From Aphis gossypii (taxonomy: Eukaryota > Arthropoda > Insecta > Hemiptera > Aphididae), in contig NC_065530.1 in the NCBI RefSeq assembly GCF_020184175.1, positions 25,707,260 through 25,771,259 of the forward strand: DNA of 64,000 nucleotides, in the 5' to 3' direction. Each line of letters starts with the position of its first letter. The stretch's first letter is position 1. The position numbers and the translations under genes are program-made. Under the pieces are notes generated by a model. It had not been told where the DNA came from. It searched no databases and worked only from the letters and a program-made list of their open reading frames with translations. Shown here one piece after another: positions 37,251-48,639 of this stretch.

Positions 37251-37633
37251 TCACGGGGCCCCGTATAATAAAGCCATTTTTGAAATACTAACCGTCCGGT
37301 GGCCGTAAATCAAACGCATTTGTCTGGGGCCAACCACACCGCCGTGCCGGTCCGCCCGCCCGCTAACGCCCAGGCGATCATAATTCATGGCTCGCGTCCG
37401 CGGTGATAGTAGTGGCGCGGTGGCGTGTAATGCCCGAGAGCTGTTCGGCAAGTTCGAACGAGAAAGAGGATATAGGAGTCGGTATATATATAGGAGAAGA
37501 AAAATTACTTTACAACAGCAGCCGTTGCCACCACCGCGATGGTCGTCTATGGAAAACTTTCACCCGAGTCATTGCGAAAGCACCGCGGGTGACCTGCCAC
37601 TGATGGCAGTATAATAATATGTGCCAATTGTCT

Positions 37634-37666
37634 TATAAATCTTCCAACAGTGAACACCGTTCAGTC
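37634..37666 (+). promoter_or_regulatory. Core promoter: TATA box plus arthropod initiator
   Basis: TATAAA at 37634-37639 is followed by TCAGTC at 37661-37666, which fits the arthropod initiator TCAKTY exactly. With A at 37663 as +1, the TATA box begins at -29, the normal spacing. It lies at the downstream edge of a CpG-rich island. This is the best-supported promoter in the window, though it is a motif match and not transcript evidence. The presumed 5' leader is short: an ATG comes at 37690-37692, followed by TC and a weak donor-like GTAAAA at 37695. Confidence 0.5.
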
Positions 37667-38084
37667 AAAAGTCTCGAAAATATTAAAAAATGTCGTAAAA
37701 TAATTTAAACTTAACGTGTCTGTGATTAGTTTTTATTCTGCAGTTGTGATACTGCCGTATATTAGAAGTATTAGTGTTGTATGATCAAATGCTTGATGAT
37801 TTGCAATATTGCATGATAAGTAACATCCAATTATATATTATTAAAAAAAAAAAACTGTTTTAATATTTTTTTGATAAATTCTTAGTGTTACTTTTTATGA
37901 TTAGATACAATTTAATATTTTCCGTGATAATGTCTTATCATTAACTTTTCATGTAGAACTTATTAAGTTAAGAAATAAACGTCTTAATTAATATAGCAAA
38001 GTGATAAAAATTGTGAAAATAGATTTGAATTATCTTGTCAAGTCTACTTAAGATCGATTTTTTCAAATTTTTTAGTTTTTACTT
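37667..38084. other. AT-rich sequence downstream of the core promoter
   Basis: Presumed 5' leader and first intron of the transcript from 37663. The first ATG (37690) is followed within two codons by a stop unless splicing occurs at GTAAAA 37695. No other feature is visible. Confidence 0.3.
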
Positions 38085-39566
38085 ATCCAAATATGAAAAT
38101 TAACAATTTTTTGATTACTCTTTTAGATTCTGAACGGAGTGATGAATGTATTGATTTTACAATGATGTATGTTTTTGTGTCTGTGTACAGCATAACTAGT
38201 CGAAATAATGCTTCAATTTCAAACTTCGGGGGTGGTTTCCGATGAAAAAGTGAATATCCTTGGTACATAATAGAGGAAAAAAGTAAACATTTTCCAACAT
38301 TTTTCAAATAAATCGAGAAAAACAAAAAAAAGATGACGGAAAAACGGGAATTTTTACCCAAAACCAGTTTTCGACCGAATCGATTTTTTTATATGGTTGT
38401 AATTCAAAAACTAATCACTGTAAATACTTGAAAATGTCACCAAATGTTTGTGTTAGTGTTATCTATATACAGTAAAATTTTCAAAAATGTTTGACTTTTT
38501 TTGAGTTATTTATAGACCACTGACATTTTCGATTTTTATGCGAATTTTTTTTGAAGTGTCGGTAAAAAAATTTTGGATGACCAAAAAAACTTTAAAATTT
38601 AATACAAGGTTCCTTATGAGTTGTTTTTATTGTAGCTAAAAAAAATTAAAAATCATTAGACACAATTTTTTTTATAAGCGTTTATAGTTCAAATTTTACG
38701 AATTCTGTCGAAAACGTGAAAATTTGCAAGTAATTTTGAAGTTGAAAAATCATAAAATTTGTTGTGTTTATAACTAAGGATTAAAAATACAACACTAAGT
38801 ATTCCATAGATATTTCTTCAAGTAGCTATAGAGAAAACTCGAAGCTTCATTATAGGAAAAATTTTAAGTGCGTTTGAATTTTAAATTTTTACGAAATCGA
38901 GTAACGATAACGATTTTAAATATTTGTTATTATTCAAAAAGTATAAGTCGTAGATACTTGAAAATTTTACCAGTTATTTAGATTGGCATTTTCTTTACAT
39001 GATTTAATTTTCAAAATATTTTGAGTTATTTATAGACAACTGAAATTTTAAATTTTTCTGAAATTTTTTTTTTGAAGTATCGATAAAATGTTTTTGGCCC
39101 AATCAAAATATTTGAAAATTGTATACAAAATTCCTCATATCTTAATCTTATAGTGATTGAAAAATTATAAGAATACATAGGCACAATTTTTTTTTATTAG
39201 CATTTGAAGTTCAATTATTGACAAAAATTGGTCAAAACCATGAATATTTTCAAATTATTTTGTAGATATAATTTATAAAAATTGTTGTAAAAGTAGCTAA
39301 GAGTTGAAAATTGAATACAAGATTTTTCATAAGTTTAGCTTAAAATAATTATAAAAGAATTTAAATTTTTATGTATTCGGGCCATTTAAACATAAACCAC
39401 TTTTTTACCAACCACTGGAAATTATATCCTAAGCTGACAAATCATCTTCATTTAGAATCGTTTTTCGTATACAATGATACCAATCATTGCATTCAAACTT
39501 AACCTACCCTAGTCCGAGGTCAACCCCACCCCCTAATGTATAGCAGAACGGTACCTACTTGCCCGC
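38085..39566 (+). mobile_element. Interspersed repeat family R1, two-unit copy
   Basis: This is the largest copy of the family. It starts near CCAAATATGAAAATTAAC and ends near CGGTACCTACTTGCCCGC. It contains a tandem pair of diverged units with a period of 530 bp: the string ATACTTG at 38424 recurs at 38954, and both units continue through GAGTTATTTATAGAC, TTTTTTTGAAGT(G/A)TCG and GACACAATTTT/GGCACAATTTT landmarks. After the second unit come the single-copy right-hand blocks (CCATTTAAACATAAACC, CAACCACTGGAAATTATAT, TAGAATCGTTTTTCGTATAC). It has no coding frame of useful length, so it is non-autonomous. Superfamily and ends are unresolved. Confidence 0.75.
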
Positions 39567-40054
39567 TTTTTTTAATACAACGTTTTTAGAAATTTGGAAA
39601 AAAACATCTCAAGTAGATTTGCCACCAAATTCAAATCTGTTTTCAGAATTCTTATTGCTATATTATTCAAGACAATATTGTCAAACCACATGTCTAAAAT
39701 GTCACCCGTTCGATAGATAAAGACATATAAAGATCACTAGGTGGAATCCACTTACCCCACATTTTATTTTTGTATTTTTAAATACAATTTTAAATCTTAA
39801 TTTTTTTTTTAATCTGCATACTTCAGGTATGTAAAAAGTATAATATAATGCTCATTATTAAAATTTTAACATTAAAAGATTATTTACACTTTTTTAATTT
39901 TATAGCAATCATAATTTTATTCTATACTAATTTAATATTATTTTCACTGATTTAAAGTATTATAATAATTATAACATATATTTATTTTTAGTATTGAGTT
40001 TTAAATGTTTAGTTAGTTTGAAAATAATGGTTTATCGTATTGAATTTGATCTAA

Positions 40055-40390
40055 AATATATGTGACTCGACAACTTTGGAGAAAAATAACGTCAACAGAC
40101 GAGATTATCGCGATGACGCTGATTCGATTTTCTGTCGTGTGCACAATTATGTCAGAAATATATAACGAACCAGATGGATAGACCATGACACATCCGTTTT
40201 GCGGATGTTGTCTGCAAATTGAAATGTACTTCCTACAGTTCTACTGTGAAAAATTGCGTAGAAATTAAGAACGAGACTTGGCTGATGTAACATTAAAAAG
40301 ACCGTCGGGAAAATTACATTAAATCAGAGCACGTACGACTGTCTAACTATGTCAAATATTGTGTCAAGTTACTATATAGCCGTTGAATCA
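40055..40390 (+). pseudogene. Decayed coding-like island, unknown
   Basis: After TAA near 40052 a + frame reads 36 codons, including STTLEKNNVNRRDYRDDADS and IFCRVHNYV, then meets a stop at about 40161. Further protein-like pieces follow in other frames: one starting MTHPFCGCCLQIEMYFL at about 40186, and ERDLADVTLKRPSGKL at about 40269-40316. Repeated stops with frame changes suggest a disabled gene or transposon fragment. A - frame of about 75 codons is also open in the same place but has little purine-first bias. No family is assigned. Confidence 0.2.
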
Positions 40391-43300
40391 CAGCAACTCC
40401 TTCTAAACCATCTCTTTAGTTATTTTAATCCTTTGTTTTATAATTAAAAGAATAATTACATAACATTAAGTGGTTAATTCGAATACTTAGAAATGCTAAA
40501 ATGTTTTTTTTTTCATTAATGTTTCATATTTTTAATGTTTTTTTTTGTTTTTGTTTTTTTATCATGATGTTTTCTAAGAGTTTCATTAAATATATAAAAA
40601 ATAAAAAATGTCTTATATTCTCAATTCATAGTTAGTTGTTACATAATTCCAAATTTGGAGATACTATCGTTAAAATATTATATTGACATGCATGTATAAG
40701 TAAATATTTAATTATTTTAAATTTATAACTTTAAGCTATAACTTTGAATAATTTGACCTGAAGAAACATTTTAAAATAAAATTGTGTGATAAATAGAACA
40801 AAAAAGTTATAATGGAGTATACAATACATACAAATGTTTTTAGTATGTTTTTACTTAAATAATGCATTTAATATTATGTAAAACACAATAATACGCTAAA
40901 AGGTAATACTTCAATTGTATTTACAAGTACTTAAAAAAAAGAAAATAAATAAATGAAATATTTTTTAAAGAATATTTAAATATAATTTGGTTTAAGAATA
41001 AACGTTTAGAAAATTTTATAAATCAGTGGAAAATATCGTATTTCTTATGGATAATTATATATAAATAAATAAAACATTAACGAATTATATGTGAAATAAA
41101 CTTAAAAAAAAAATTGTATTTTTATTAAGTTTGGCATATACCATTAATAACAGTATAATATATCATATGTTACACTGCAAAACAACTAATGACCCATGAA
41201 AAAAAAATATATATTATACCGAGAACAACTATTTAAAAAAAAATGTATTATTCTTCCCTTTTTTATTGAAACTTAAAAAAAAATGTTACTAAAAATAAGT
41301 ATTATAAAGTAGGTACAATTTGTGTTAAGTTTTTGATCTATTCAATGTTACTATTTTAATTATTGTGTAATTATCATTTCTTAATGTTTTCAAAAAAAGA
41401 TTAAATAATATTGATAAATAAAAATAAAAAAAACTTTAAAATGCAAAATATATTTAAGTTGAATTTTAAAACTTGTATTATGAATAACATTTCCGAGAAA
41501 TTTAATCAGTTTAATTAGTGACTAGTGTAAATATTATATTATTATATTATTATTATTATTATATGGTAAATCATGAATTAATACAAAAATAATAAAAAGG
41601 TAAATAATTTGATTTTTTTCTTATAACTCGAAGAGATTTTTTCTTCTAATAGAAATAATATTTCTAACTATAATGTTATTATTTCCAAGAAAAATAAATA
41701 TAAGGCCATTAGTTTTATATTTTATATCTACATTGTAAATCTAATGTACGTCATGTTAACCATTATTAATGGCATTTTATATATCTATGCCTGCGATGGT
41801 TAAATACATAATTATATTAAAATAGCGACTTTCAATCATTAAATTATACATCATTATATGTACAATTTATTGTTTTTTTAAATAAAAGTACGTTGACATT
41901 ATAATTTTAATTTACAAAAAATACACTCGTAAATTAATTTAAGCTAGGTATTTTGAAAAAATGCATAATTGCATAATAGTGAATAAATTGATAATTTTCA
42001 AAAAAAAAAAAAAAAAAAAAAACACTCCAATAAAATATAGTAAAAGTATTATATTTTCGTACGAAATATACGAAAGTTTTTATCTACATTTTATTTTGCA
42101 CAGTAAAAATATTGTTCATACAAATTATTCATCTACATTATTAGTATTTATTATGTAGATAAAATTATATATAAAATAATTAAAAATTAAAAAAAAATTA
42201 TGCACTTTTATATTTTTGAAAAATATTATATATAATTTATTTATATTCATAATAAAATAAAGTATATAAATACAGTAAGTAGGTAGCTAAAATCAAAACT
42301 ATAGATTTTTAAAAACAACTTTATTACATTTATATATTATTTTATTTAACTTATTGACTAAATAATTTGATGTTCTTTTTTTCATTAGTATTTTATGAAG
42401 CTCTAATAAATTCTATACCCTAATCATTACAATATTCATTGTAGCAATATTTGAGTTCTACTGTACCATTATTCTTATTTCCGGTAGAATGAATGTATTG
42501 AATTTGTTTCCTACGACCTACTATTATGTTAAAACCTATAATAACATATATATATATATTAATTTTACGTATTCATGTGATCAAAATAATAATATATAAT
42601 ATGTGGTACATGAATTTATTTTTGTACCTGCACATAAATTGTAATGTAATCCAATTTGGTATTATATTTCTTTTATAAAACAATTTTGATTTGATTGTAA
42701 AAGTGTGGAAACTGAGAAGTATGTAAGTATTATTAAATCAAATGGGTACAATACAAAACGTTATTAAATCTCACCTTACAATATTATGCGTATATTATAT
42801 TTCAACGATCAATGTGATGTTGATATTTTTTTACTTTTATTTTATGTTAAATTAAAAATAATGATCATTCTATAAAATATTTATAGCTGTAGTATGGCTT
42901 ATGAAATGTTCATAAATTATATGATAATATCATTGTATGGACACATTATAATAGTCATAAAGAATATTGTAATATCATTTTTTCTTTAATAATTAGTAGT
43001 TTTTTGTTATTATTAAACGGCAATAATATTGTATAAGATGTCTGAAAATGTATTAATCAATTCAAATAGGATTTTTTTAAGGGGTTATAAAAATTAATTA
43101 CACGTTCTAAGTACAAGACATAGAACAAAAACATCGCAATATCAACTTCAATATCATATTCTTTATCATCATGATATAATACTTAATTAAATAATATTGT
43201 AGGTCTAGTGTGTTCATGTATGAACATGCTCAGATATACAGTAATTTTATGGATTCTAAAGTAAAATTATAAACTAAATTTAGCCAGTGCTCTGTTTTCA

Positions 43301-43729
43301 TACAAACGTTAGCAATTCTGCAGTTATGTCTAGTTGATATAATGATATTAATAATATAATAACATTACTGTTATCTTTGCGTATATATTTCAATTTAATC
43401 GGCTTGGTGTTTATATAATATTATATTCAATATCCTGACAAACAGATTAATACCATGACACGAAAAACCATATTATGCGTGCACAATAAATATTTAACAC
43501 CAGTGTTAATACTCAGTGGTGAACCGCTGAATTTCACTGAACATGTCGTGAATGCAGTAACCACAGCTCACGCAGCAGCACCACGCGTTTTAGATCAAAA
43601 AAAAAAAAAAAAATAACTAAACTTGACATTGTGAATTCATTTTTTTCTTTTTACGTTATTGTTGGGAAAATATTCGGCTTAAAAAATTTTAATAGCATAG
43701 AAGTCTGCATGGGGTCGGTGATCGTAATT
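40391..43729. other. AT-rich non-coding stretch
   Basis: No supported gene. Contains an ATT-rich stretch at about 41530-41563, a poly-A run at 42000-42022 and another at about 43597-43613. The + open frame at 41961-42158 includes the poly-A run and is judged spurious. Confidence 0.5.
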
Positions 43730-44095
43730 TTTTTTTTTAGTAGAATATCGGCGACCGGAGCCGTGTGGTGGAATACGAAATCACCAGCTATCCCTCCACC
43801 TCCAGTGTACCGACCATCCCTGACACGGTCGGAAAAAGGACGGGTTGACCAAGAGAATCAGGGACGAGTCGTATAATTTTGATCCCGAGAAACAAATGTT
43901 GCACGCAGCGGTGGTATCCACGGCACGCTGCCGGTTGGCTTCCTTGAATTTTAATAACCACTCTCCGTCCACCACTCATACAGTTACACGTCCCACCACT
44001 TTTGCGGCCGTCCGTCACGCTCAATCTAAAACTTTCCATTTTACAATAATAATTGTCCGGGTTCCACCCTCGATAAATATACATATATAAAATAA
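43730..44095. other. GC/CpG-rich island with frames open on both strands
   Basis: Both strands have open frames of 64-98 codons. The - frame ending at 43781 contains GEWLLKFKEANRQRAVDTTA and the + frame from 43845 contains RIRDESYNFDPEKQM; both show a moderate purine-first bias (about 60-68% in their best parts). Neither has clear splice sites, a TATA box or an initiator at proper spacing. I cannot choose between exon and promoter island. Confidence 0.25.
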
Positions 44096-45560
44096 AGCAG
44101 TTTTAATAGTTGAACCCTCACCCGACACAAAACTAATAATTCACGTTAATATTTTGTATGAGTAAGTGAGAGTATTACGTACGATGTAACTACATGCATT
44201 TTTATACTTTTTTTTTTTTTATTTGAATACGAAACACATTATCTTCATAATTTATGTCTATTTATACTTTAAAACTATTGATATTTTTCTATTACATCAG
44301 TTTTTGTGTAAGAAATAATATGTTAATGGCATATTAGTGTGTATTTTATTTTAAAATTCAGTTTATGAATATGTGAATATTACAGGTATGATTTCAATGC
44401 AAAAATTAAACTTACACATTTATTTGATATGAAATCTAAAATTTTAAAAATAAATAAACAATTTTAATCCTTTGATTACATAACACAAAAGTTAGATTTG
44501 TTTATTTCACTGATGCCATGACTATGCACATAGTTAGGCTAAATTAGACTACGTAGGATTGTAGGAAACGATTTTAGAAAAATTTAGTATTTAGAAAAAA
44601 TATATTTTTATTTTAATATTTATATTTAAATACGTACCTAATATATAATATACATAAGTGGTAAATAAAATAATTCAAAACTTAGTATGTATAAATGTTG
44701 ATAATTAATTCAAAATCTCATTTTATAAATTAGTTAGCTTAATTTAAATAGTTTTTAATTAGTTATATAAAAAAAAATCAAATGATAATTTTAGACTAAT
44801 ACTGAAACTTGGTAATTTATAGTTTATTGAATAATGGAATATTTATTATATTAACTATATTTATTTTACTTAAATCAATCGAACGACTAATATTTACTTA
44901 AACTAAGTTATTTTATTTTAATTCAATAAATTGAACACGGTTTGCAAGTATAATAATATCATATTATTTTGTTCTTTTATAAATTACAAATAAATAAAAC
45001 TATTATATAATGCCTTTAATAAAATTGAATTTATAAAATGTGTCCCTGTATATAACTATTTACAGTTTTTTTTATATATATGTAGAAGTATTAAGCTTGA
45101 TATTTAGTAACACATAATTACAAATATTCATAAAATATTAAATACAAGTAAATAATTGCGTTTTTATTGTGTTTGTTGTATAAAATATTAGAAGTCAATA
45201 AAAATGCAGTTATATATAGTTAGCATATCATAGCATGATTCATTTCATATATGAATAAGTATTATTTATTTTTGTAACTCTATTGATGGGCATCACGTCA
45301 CAATAAATTTAAATAATTACTAGAAGACAAGTTTCAATAACGATGTATTTCAATGAACGATTGTTAAATGTATTAATAAATTTATTTTGTTTCTAATGAT
45401 TTACAAAAAAATATGCAAACTGTAATAGTATGTAATAATTATCGAGAACCCATTGTCTTAACCTTATAGAGTTGTATACAGTAAATACCATTATATTGTA
45501 TACTAACTGTGCCATGCATAATATTATGCTTGTACAGTGTACAACATGTATTGTGTAACA
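44096..45560. other. AT-rich non-coding stretch
   Basis: No supported feature seen. Confidence 0.5.
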
Positions 45561-45579
45561 TATTAATAATAATTGGTGT

Positions 45580-46256
45580 ATACCAGATGACGTACTTACA
45601 CTATCGAAAACGAGAAAATAACGGTTTTCGGACCAATATACTAATATAAGGAAAATATTTTCTTCGCACGGGGCATTCGCGCACACTTACGCAATACGCA
45701 CACATATAATACTAGGAACGAATATCAATATTATAATTTTGCCGCGTCCTAATCAACGTGGGTTTTTGGGATTAGGCCAGCGTTCACACCAAAATCGATA
45801 GTGAGCAAAGTATAGTGCGTATTGCACTCGGTGTATGGGAGTGCCATCCGCTTCTATAATCGTGCGGGAAACATATATGCAAAAATTGTCCGTTTGCGAG
45901 CGCGTTGCCCCGGAGCCCCCCCCCACCCCACCATCCGCTAACAGCCCTATCATCCTGCCCACACCTCCGATGGCCGTTCTCTCAACTTCGGGGATTAATT
46001 CAGTATAATGTGCGTGGTTTTTGGATTATTAATGGTTTTTAATAGCGGGAACGTTGTACGTGGGGACGGTAATAAATCACAGCGGTAGTGACACACAGTG
46101 TTTTATAAGCGACGGTGTGACGTCGGGACGAGTTGTGGCTGGAGGAGGGATGTTTACCCTTGTTTTATTGTTAGAATTATCATCGCGGCAACCATGTGTC
46201 TATGGTGGATTTATACTATACACTTAGCACGAGAGTGGGGAGTTTTGCCGCTGCTC
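45580..46256 (+). promoter_or_regulatory. CpG-rich island with initiator-like motifs
   Basis: GC and CpG rise from about 45580 and stay high to about 46330. TCAGT initiator-like motifs are at 46000-46004 and 46255-46259. The second lies about 75 bp before a consensus donor; its nearest TATA-like string (TATACTATA at 46212) is about 45 bp upstream, too far for a standard TATA promoter. A C-rich cluster at 45908-45929 could form a G-quadruplex on the - strand. The - open frames at 45393-45686 and 45753-45962 show no recognised domain. Confidence 0.33.
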
Positions 46257-46329
46257 AGTGTGTGTTAAACAAAAATATGAAAGAAATAGAAAACAAAAAT
46301 GTTACTTAAGTGCTGCGGGTCAGGTGTTT
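46257..46329 (+). other. Candidate short non-coding first exon
   Basis: Runs from the A of a TCAGTG initiator-like motif to a consensus donor, GTGTTT|GTAAGT (GT at 46330-46331). An alternative donor is CAG|GTGTTT at 46324. The ATGs inside lead to quick stops, so it would be 5' UTR of a + strand transcript. Confidence 0.28.
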
Positions 46330-46339
46330 GTAAGTTCTA

Positions 46340-48587
46340 TGATCCAACTAAAAATTGACCTCTTCTTAAATCATTTTTTTGTTATTATTTACCGTTAAAT
46401 TTGATTCTTTACCAAGATGTCGCTATAATGTGTAAGTACGTTTCCACTGCATAGTCCGATCACCTGACATTATCTGGTATTTTAAATCGCCAAATATTAT
46501 ACTAATTCTATCGGTTTTATAATAATTCATCAGAAAACTAATATTGATATAAATATGTGTACCATACCCTTTTTAATAGTATGAAATACAATTGTATATG
46601 TATGCGGGGTTTTATGAACTTGACTAGTTAACCATGACGGAAATTGAATATTTTTTCAATTTTATCAATTAGGTATTTGTTTTTGTTATTTTTTCAATAC
46701 ATTTTATTTTGCTAGTATAATATTATATGCATCATAATATTATTCGAGACTTATTTTGGTTATTTAATATATTCATTATTCACGTTACAATATATATATA
46801 TATTTTTTTTTTTGTTCAATAAATTTAGTATCATACACGAATAATAAATAAGTAGATTTGAAGCATAAGCTATCATTTAAATCGAACGTTTAAAAATGTC
46901 TTAATGTAATATCATATTATAACTTAGTTTTTTTAGATCGTTATTCAATTTAAATTTTATTCTGAATACTAAAATGTGTAAGGCTATATTTTTATATTAT
47001 ACTTTTTGTATATTGTATTAGTAATAATATGTGAGTATAATACAATTATTAAAAAGTTTTTATAATAGTTTTTTAAATTAAATAACATTTATTGATTGAT
47101 GTTTGGTAAAACATATAAAACTATAGAAGAAAAGGAATACTATGCACTAAAATTATAACCAGTGTGATACAATTAATAGTCGGCATTTTGTTTTACAATA
47201 TGACTGTGATAAAGATATAATTATATTTCAAAATCTTTGATATCTATTGTATTTCACGTGTATTGTAACACAAGAAAAAAATTGAAGTTACTCTTCCGTT
47301 TAATAGGTGTCCGATTTACTTCTCCATTTAGTAAATTTCCGTAAATAATGAATTTAAATTCTATGATGAATCATTGTATATTTGTATACAATGTAAAATG
47401 AGCGAAGACGGTTAGACGGTTTATTGATTTCTATATTTTATAACATGATATTCATATTGTTTAATGTTATTTATTTATTTTTTATGGATAATATTTTGAA
47501 TTCATTTTTCCATCACAATTATAAATTTTGTGTATAGTAAATTTTTACAAAAAAGGTTCAATATCGTTTATAATTATGAAAATAAAATAAAATAGTCATT
47601 ATACTATCATTCCATGATGTACTTATACAAACATTAAACTATACTATTATAACTTTAGAAGCCAACACTGTAAAATTGTAGTTAATAGATAACTACTGGA
47701 GAAATTTATTTTGTTTTTGACGTCCTCCTCCCCAAAGTAGCATCTGAATAGGAATATTTTTATACATTCATTACTCTATTTAGAATCTAAAAATGAAAAA
47801 GTATTTAGAAATTATTATTAAAAACCATACACTCTGTCTTCAGATATTAACTATGACAACGAGGTGTGTTAATTTTATTTTAAGCTAAAAGAAACTATAA
47901 TTTTTAGTCTTACACAAAATGCATACTTCGTTTGATCACCATTCACCGTTAGTTAGTATTCTAAATAACTTAATCTTAAACTATAATGACAAAAGAGAAT
48001 AAAGGCTTAACATTGAAATTTAAGAGTCTTGTTAGTATTACAATATCTTATGATACTCAATACTCATATTATGTAGGACGTAGGTATACCATTATGAAAA
48101 TCAGTATTAATTAAAAATTATTATAAATTCCAATCATAATTATTATTCTAAGAAAGTTATTATTATCAGTATATTATTATTGCCTACTAACCTAGTGTAT
48201 GGTTCATATTTTTTTTAATAAAATGTACTTATTTATTATTATTATTATTAATATCTTTCAACATAAAGTTATTATAGCTTCAGTTAGATATACTACATAA
48301 CATAATAATTACCATATTAATATTAGATCAATAAAGTAATAGTAACGTTAAATTAATACCAAGTACTAATAATAGATATGAAATATATGAATATGATAAT
48401 AAAATTATGAAAAAACCATAAAATAACTAAGCAGTTTAAATAGGACAAATTACCGTAGTAATATCTAGTGCTAAATTGATTGCAATATGATGATTATAAG
48501 TAGTAGATGTATCACGCATGAAAACATTTATTTAAGACGTACGTAAATAATTTAATTAACGGATTAATGATGCTTTGATATTATCAG
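46340..48587. other. AT-rich stretch
   Basis: No supported gene. Contains a small R1 fragment (47715-47793, listed separately) and simple TA/T runs at about 46791-46812. Confidence 0.5.
47715..47793 (-). mobile_element. Small fragment of repeat family R1
   Basis: The order CCTCCCCAAAGTAGCA ... ATACATTCATTACTC ... TTAGAATCTAAAA parallels CCCCCAAAGTACCA ... ATACATTTATCACTC ... TCAAAATCTAAAA at the far end of the 7555-8450 copy. Short and diverged; boundaries approximate. Confidence 0.4.
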
Positions 48588-48630
48588 ATGAGACGTTAGG
48601 TGGTCAGTTACCTGCAATATTGGATATTAT
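48588..48630 (+). CDS. Candidate 43-nt internal exon
   Basis: Acceptor GATATTATCAG (ending at 48587) and a perfect donor, ATTAT|GTAAGT (GT at 48631). Two of three frames have stops. The open one needs one base from the previous exon and then reads ETLGGQLPAILDI after completing a D/N/H/Y codon. Its phase would fit the 455-550 exon (which ends in one G, making GAT), but the intervening distance of 48 kb makes a direct link speculative. Confidence 0.22.
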
Positions 48631-48639
48631 GTAAGTTTA

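Larger units (their letters stand above)
36960..37633 (+). promoter_or_regulatory. CpG-rich island upstream of a TATA/Inr promoter
   Basis: Sharp rise in GC and CpG, containing a (CCA)n tract and a (CT)n tract and ending at the core promoter at 37634. Several frames are open because of the composition. The most protein-like is + 37387-37614, starting MARVRGDSSGAVACNAREL, with strong purine-first bias in its first 40 codons. It ends before the TATA box, so it would not be in the transcript that starts at 37663. I read the island as proximal promoter DNA, with that frame as an unproven alternative. Confidence 0.4.

Noticed and set aside
36983..37308. Poly-V, poly-P and poly-T frames near 37.1 kb
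   Set aside because: Direct translation of the (CCA)n repeat in several frames.
43781..44090. Naming either strand's frame in the 43.8-kb island as a gene
   Set aside because: Both strands are open with similar bias and no splice or promoter signals to decide.
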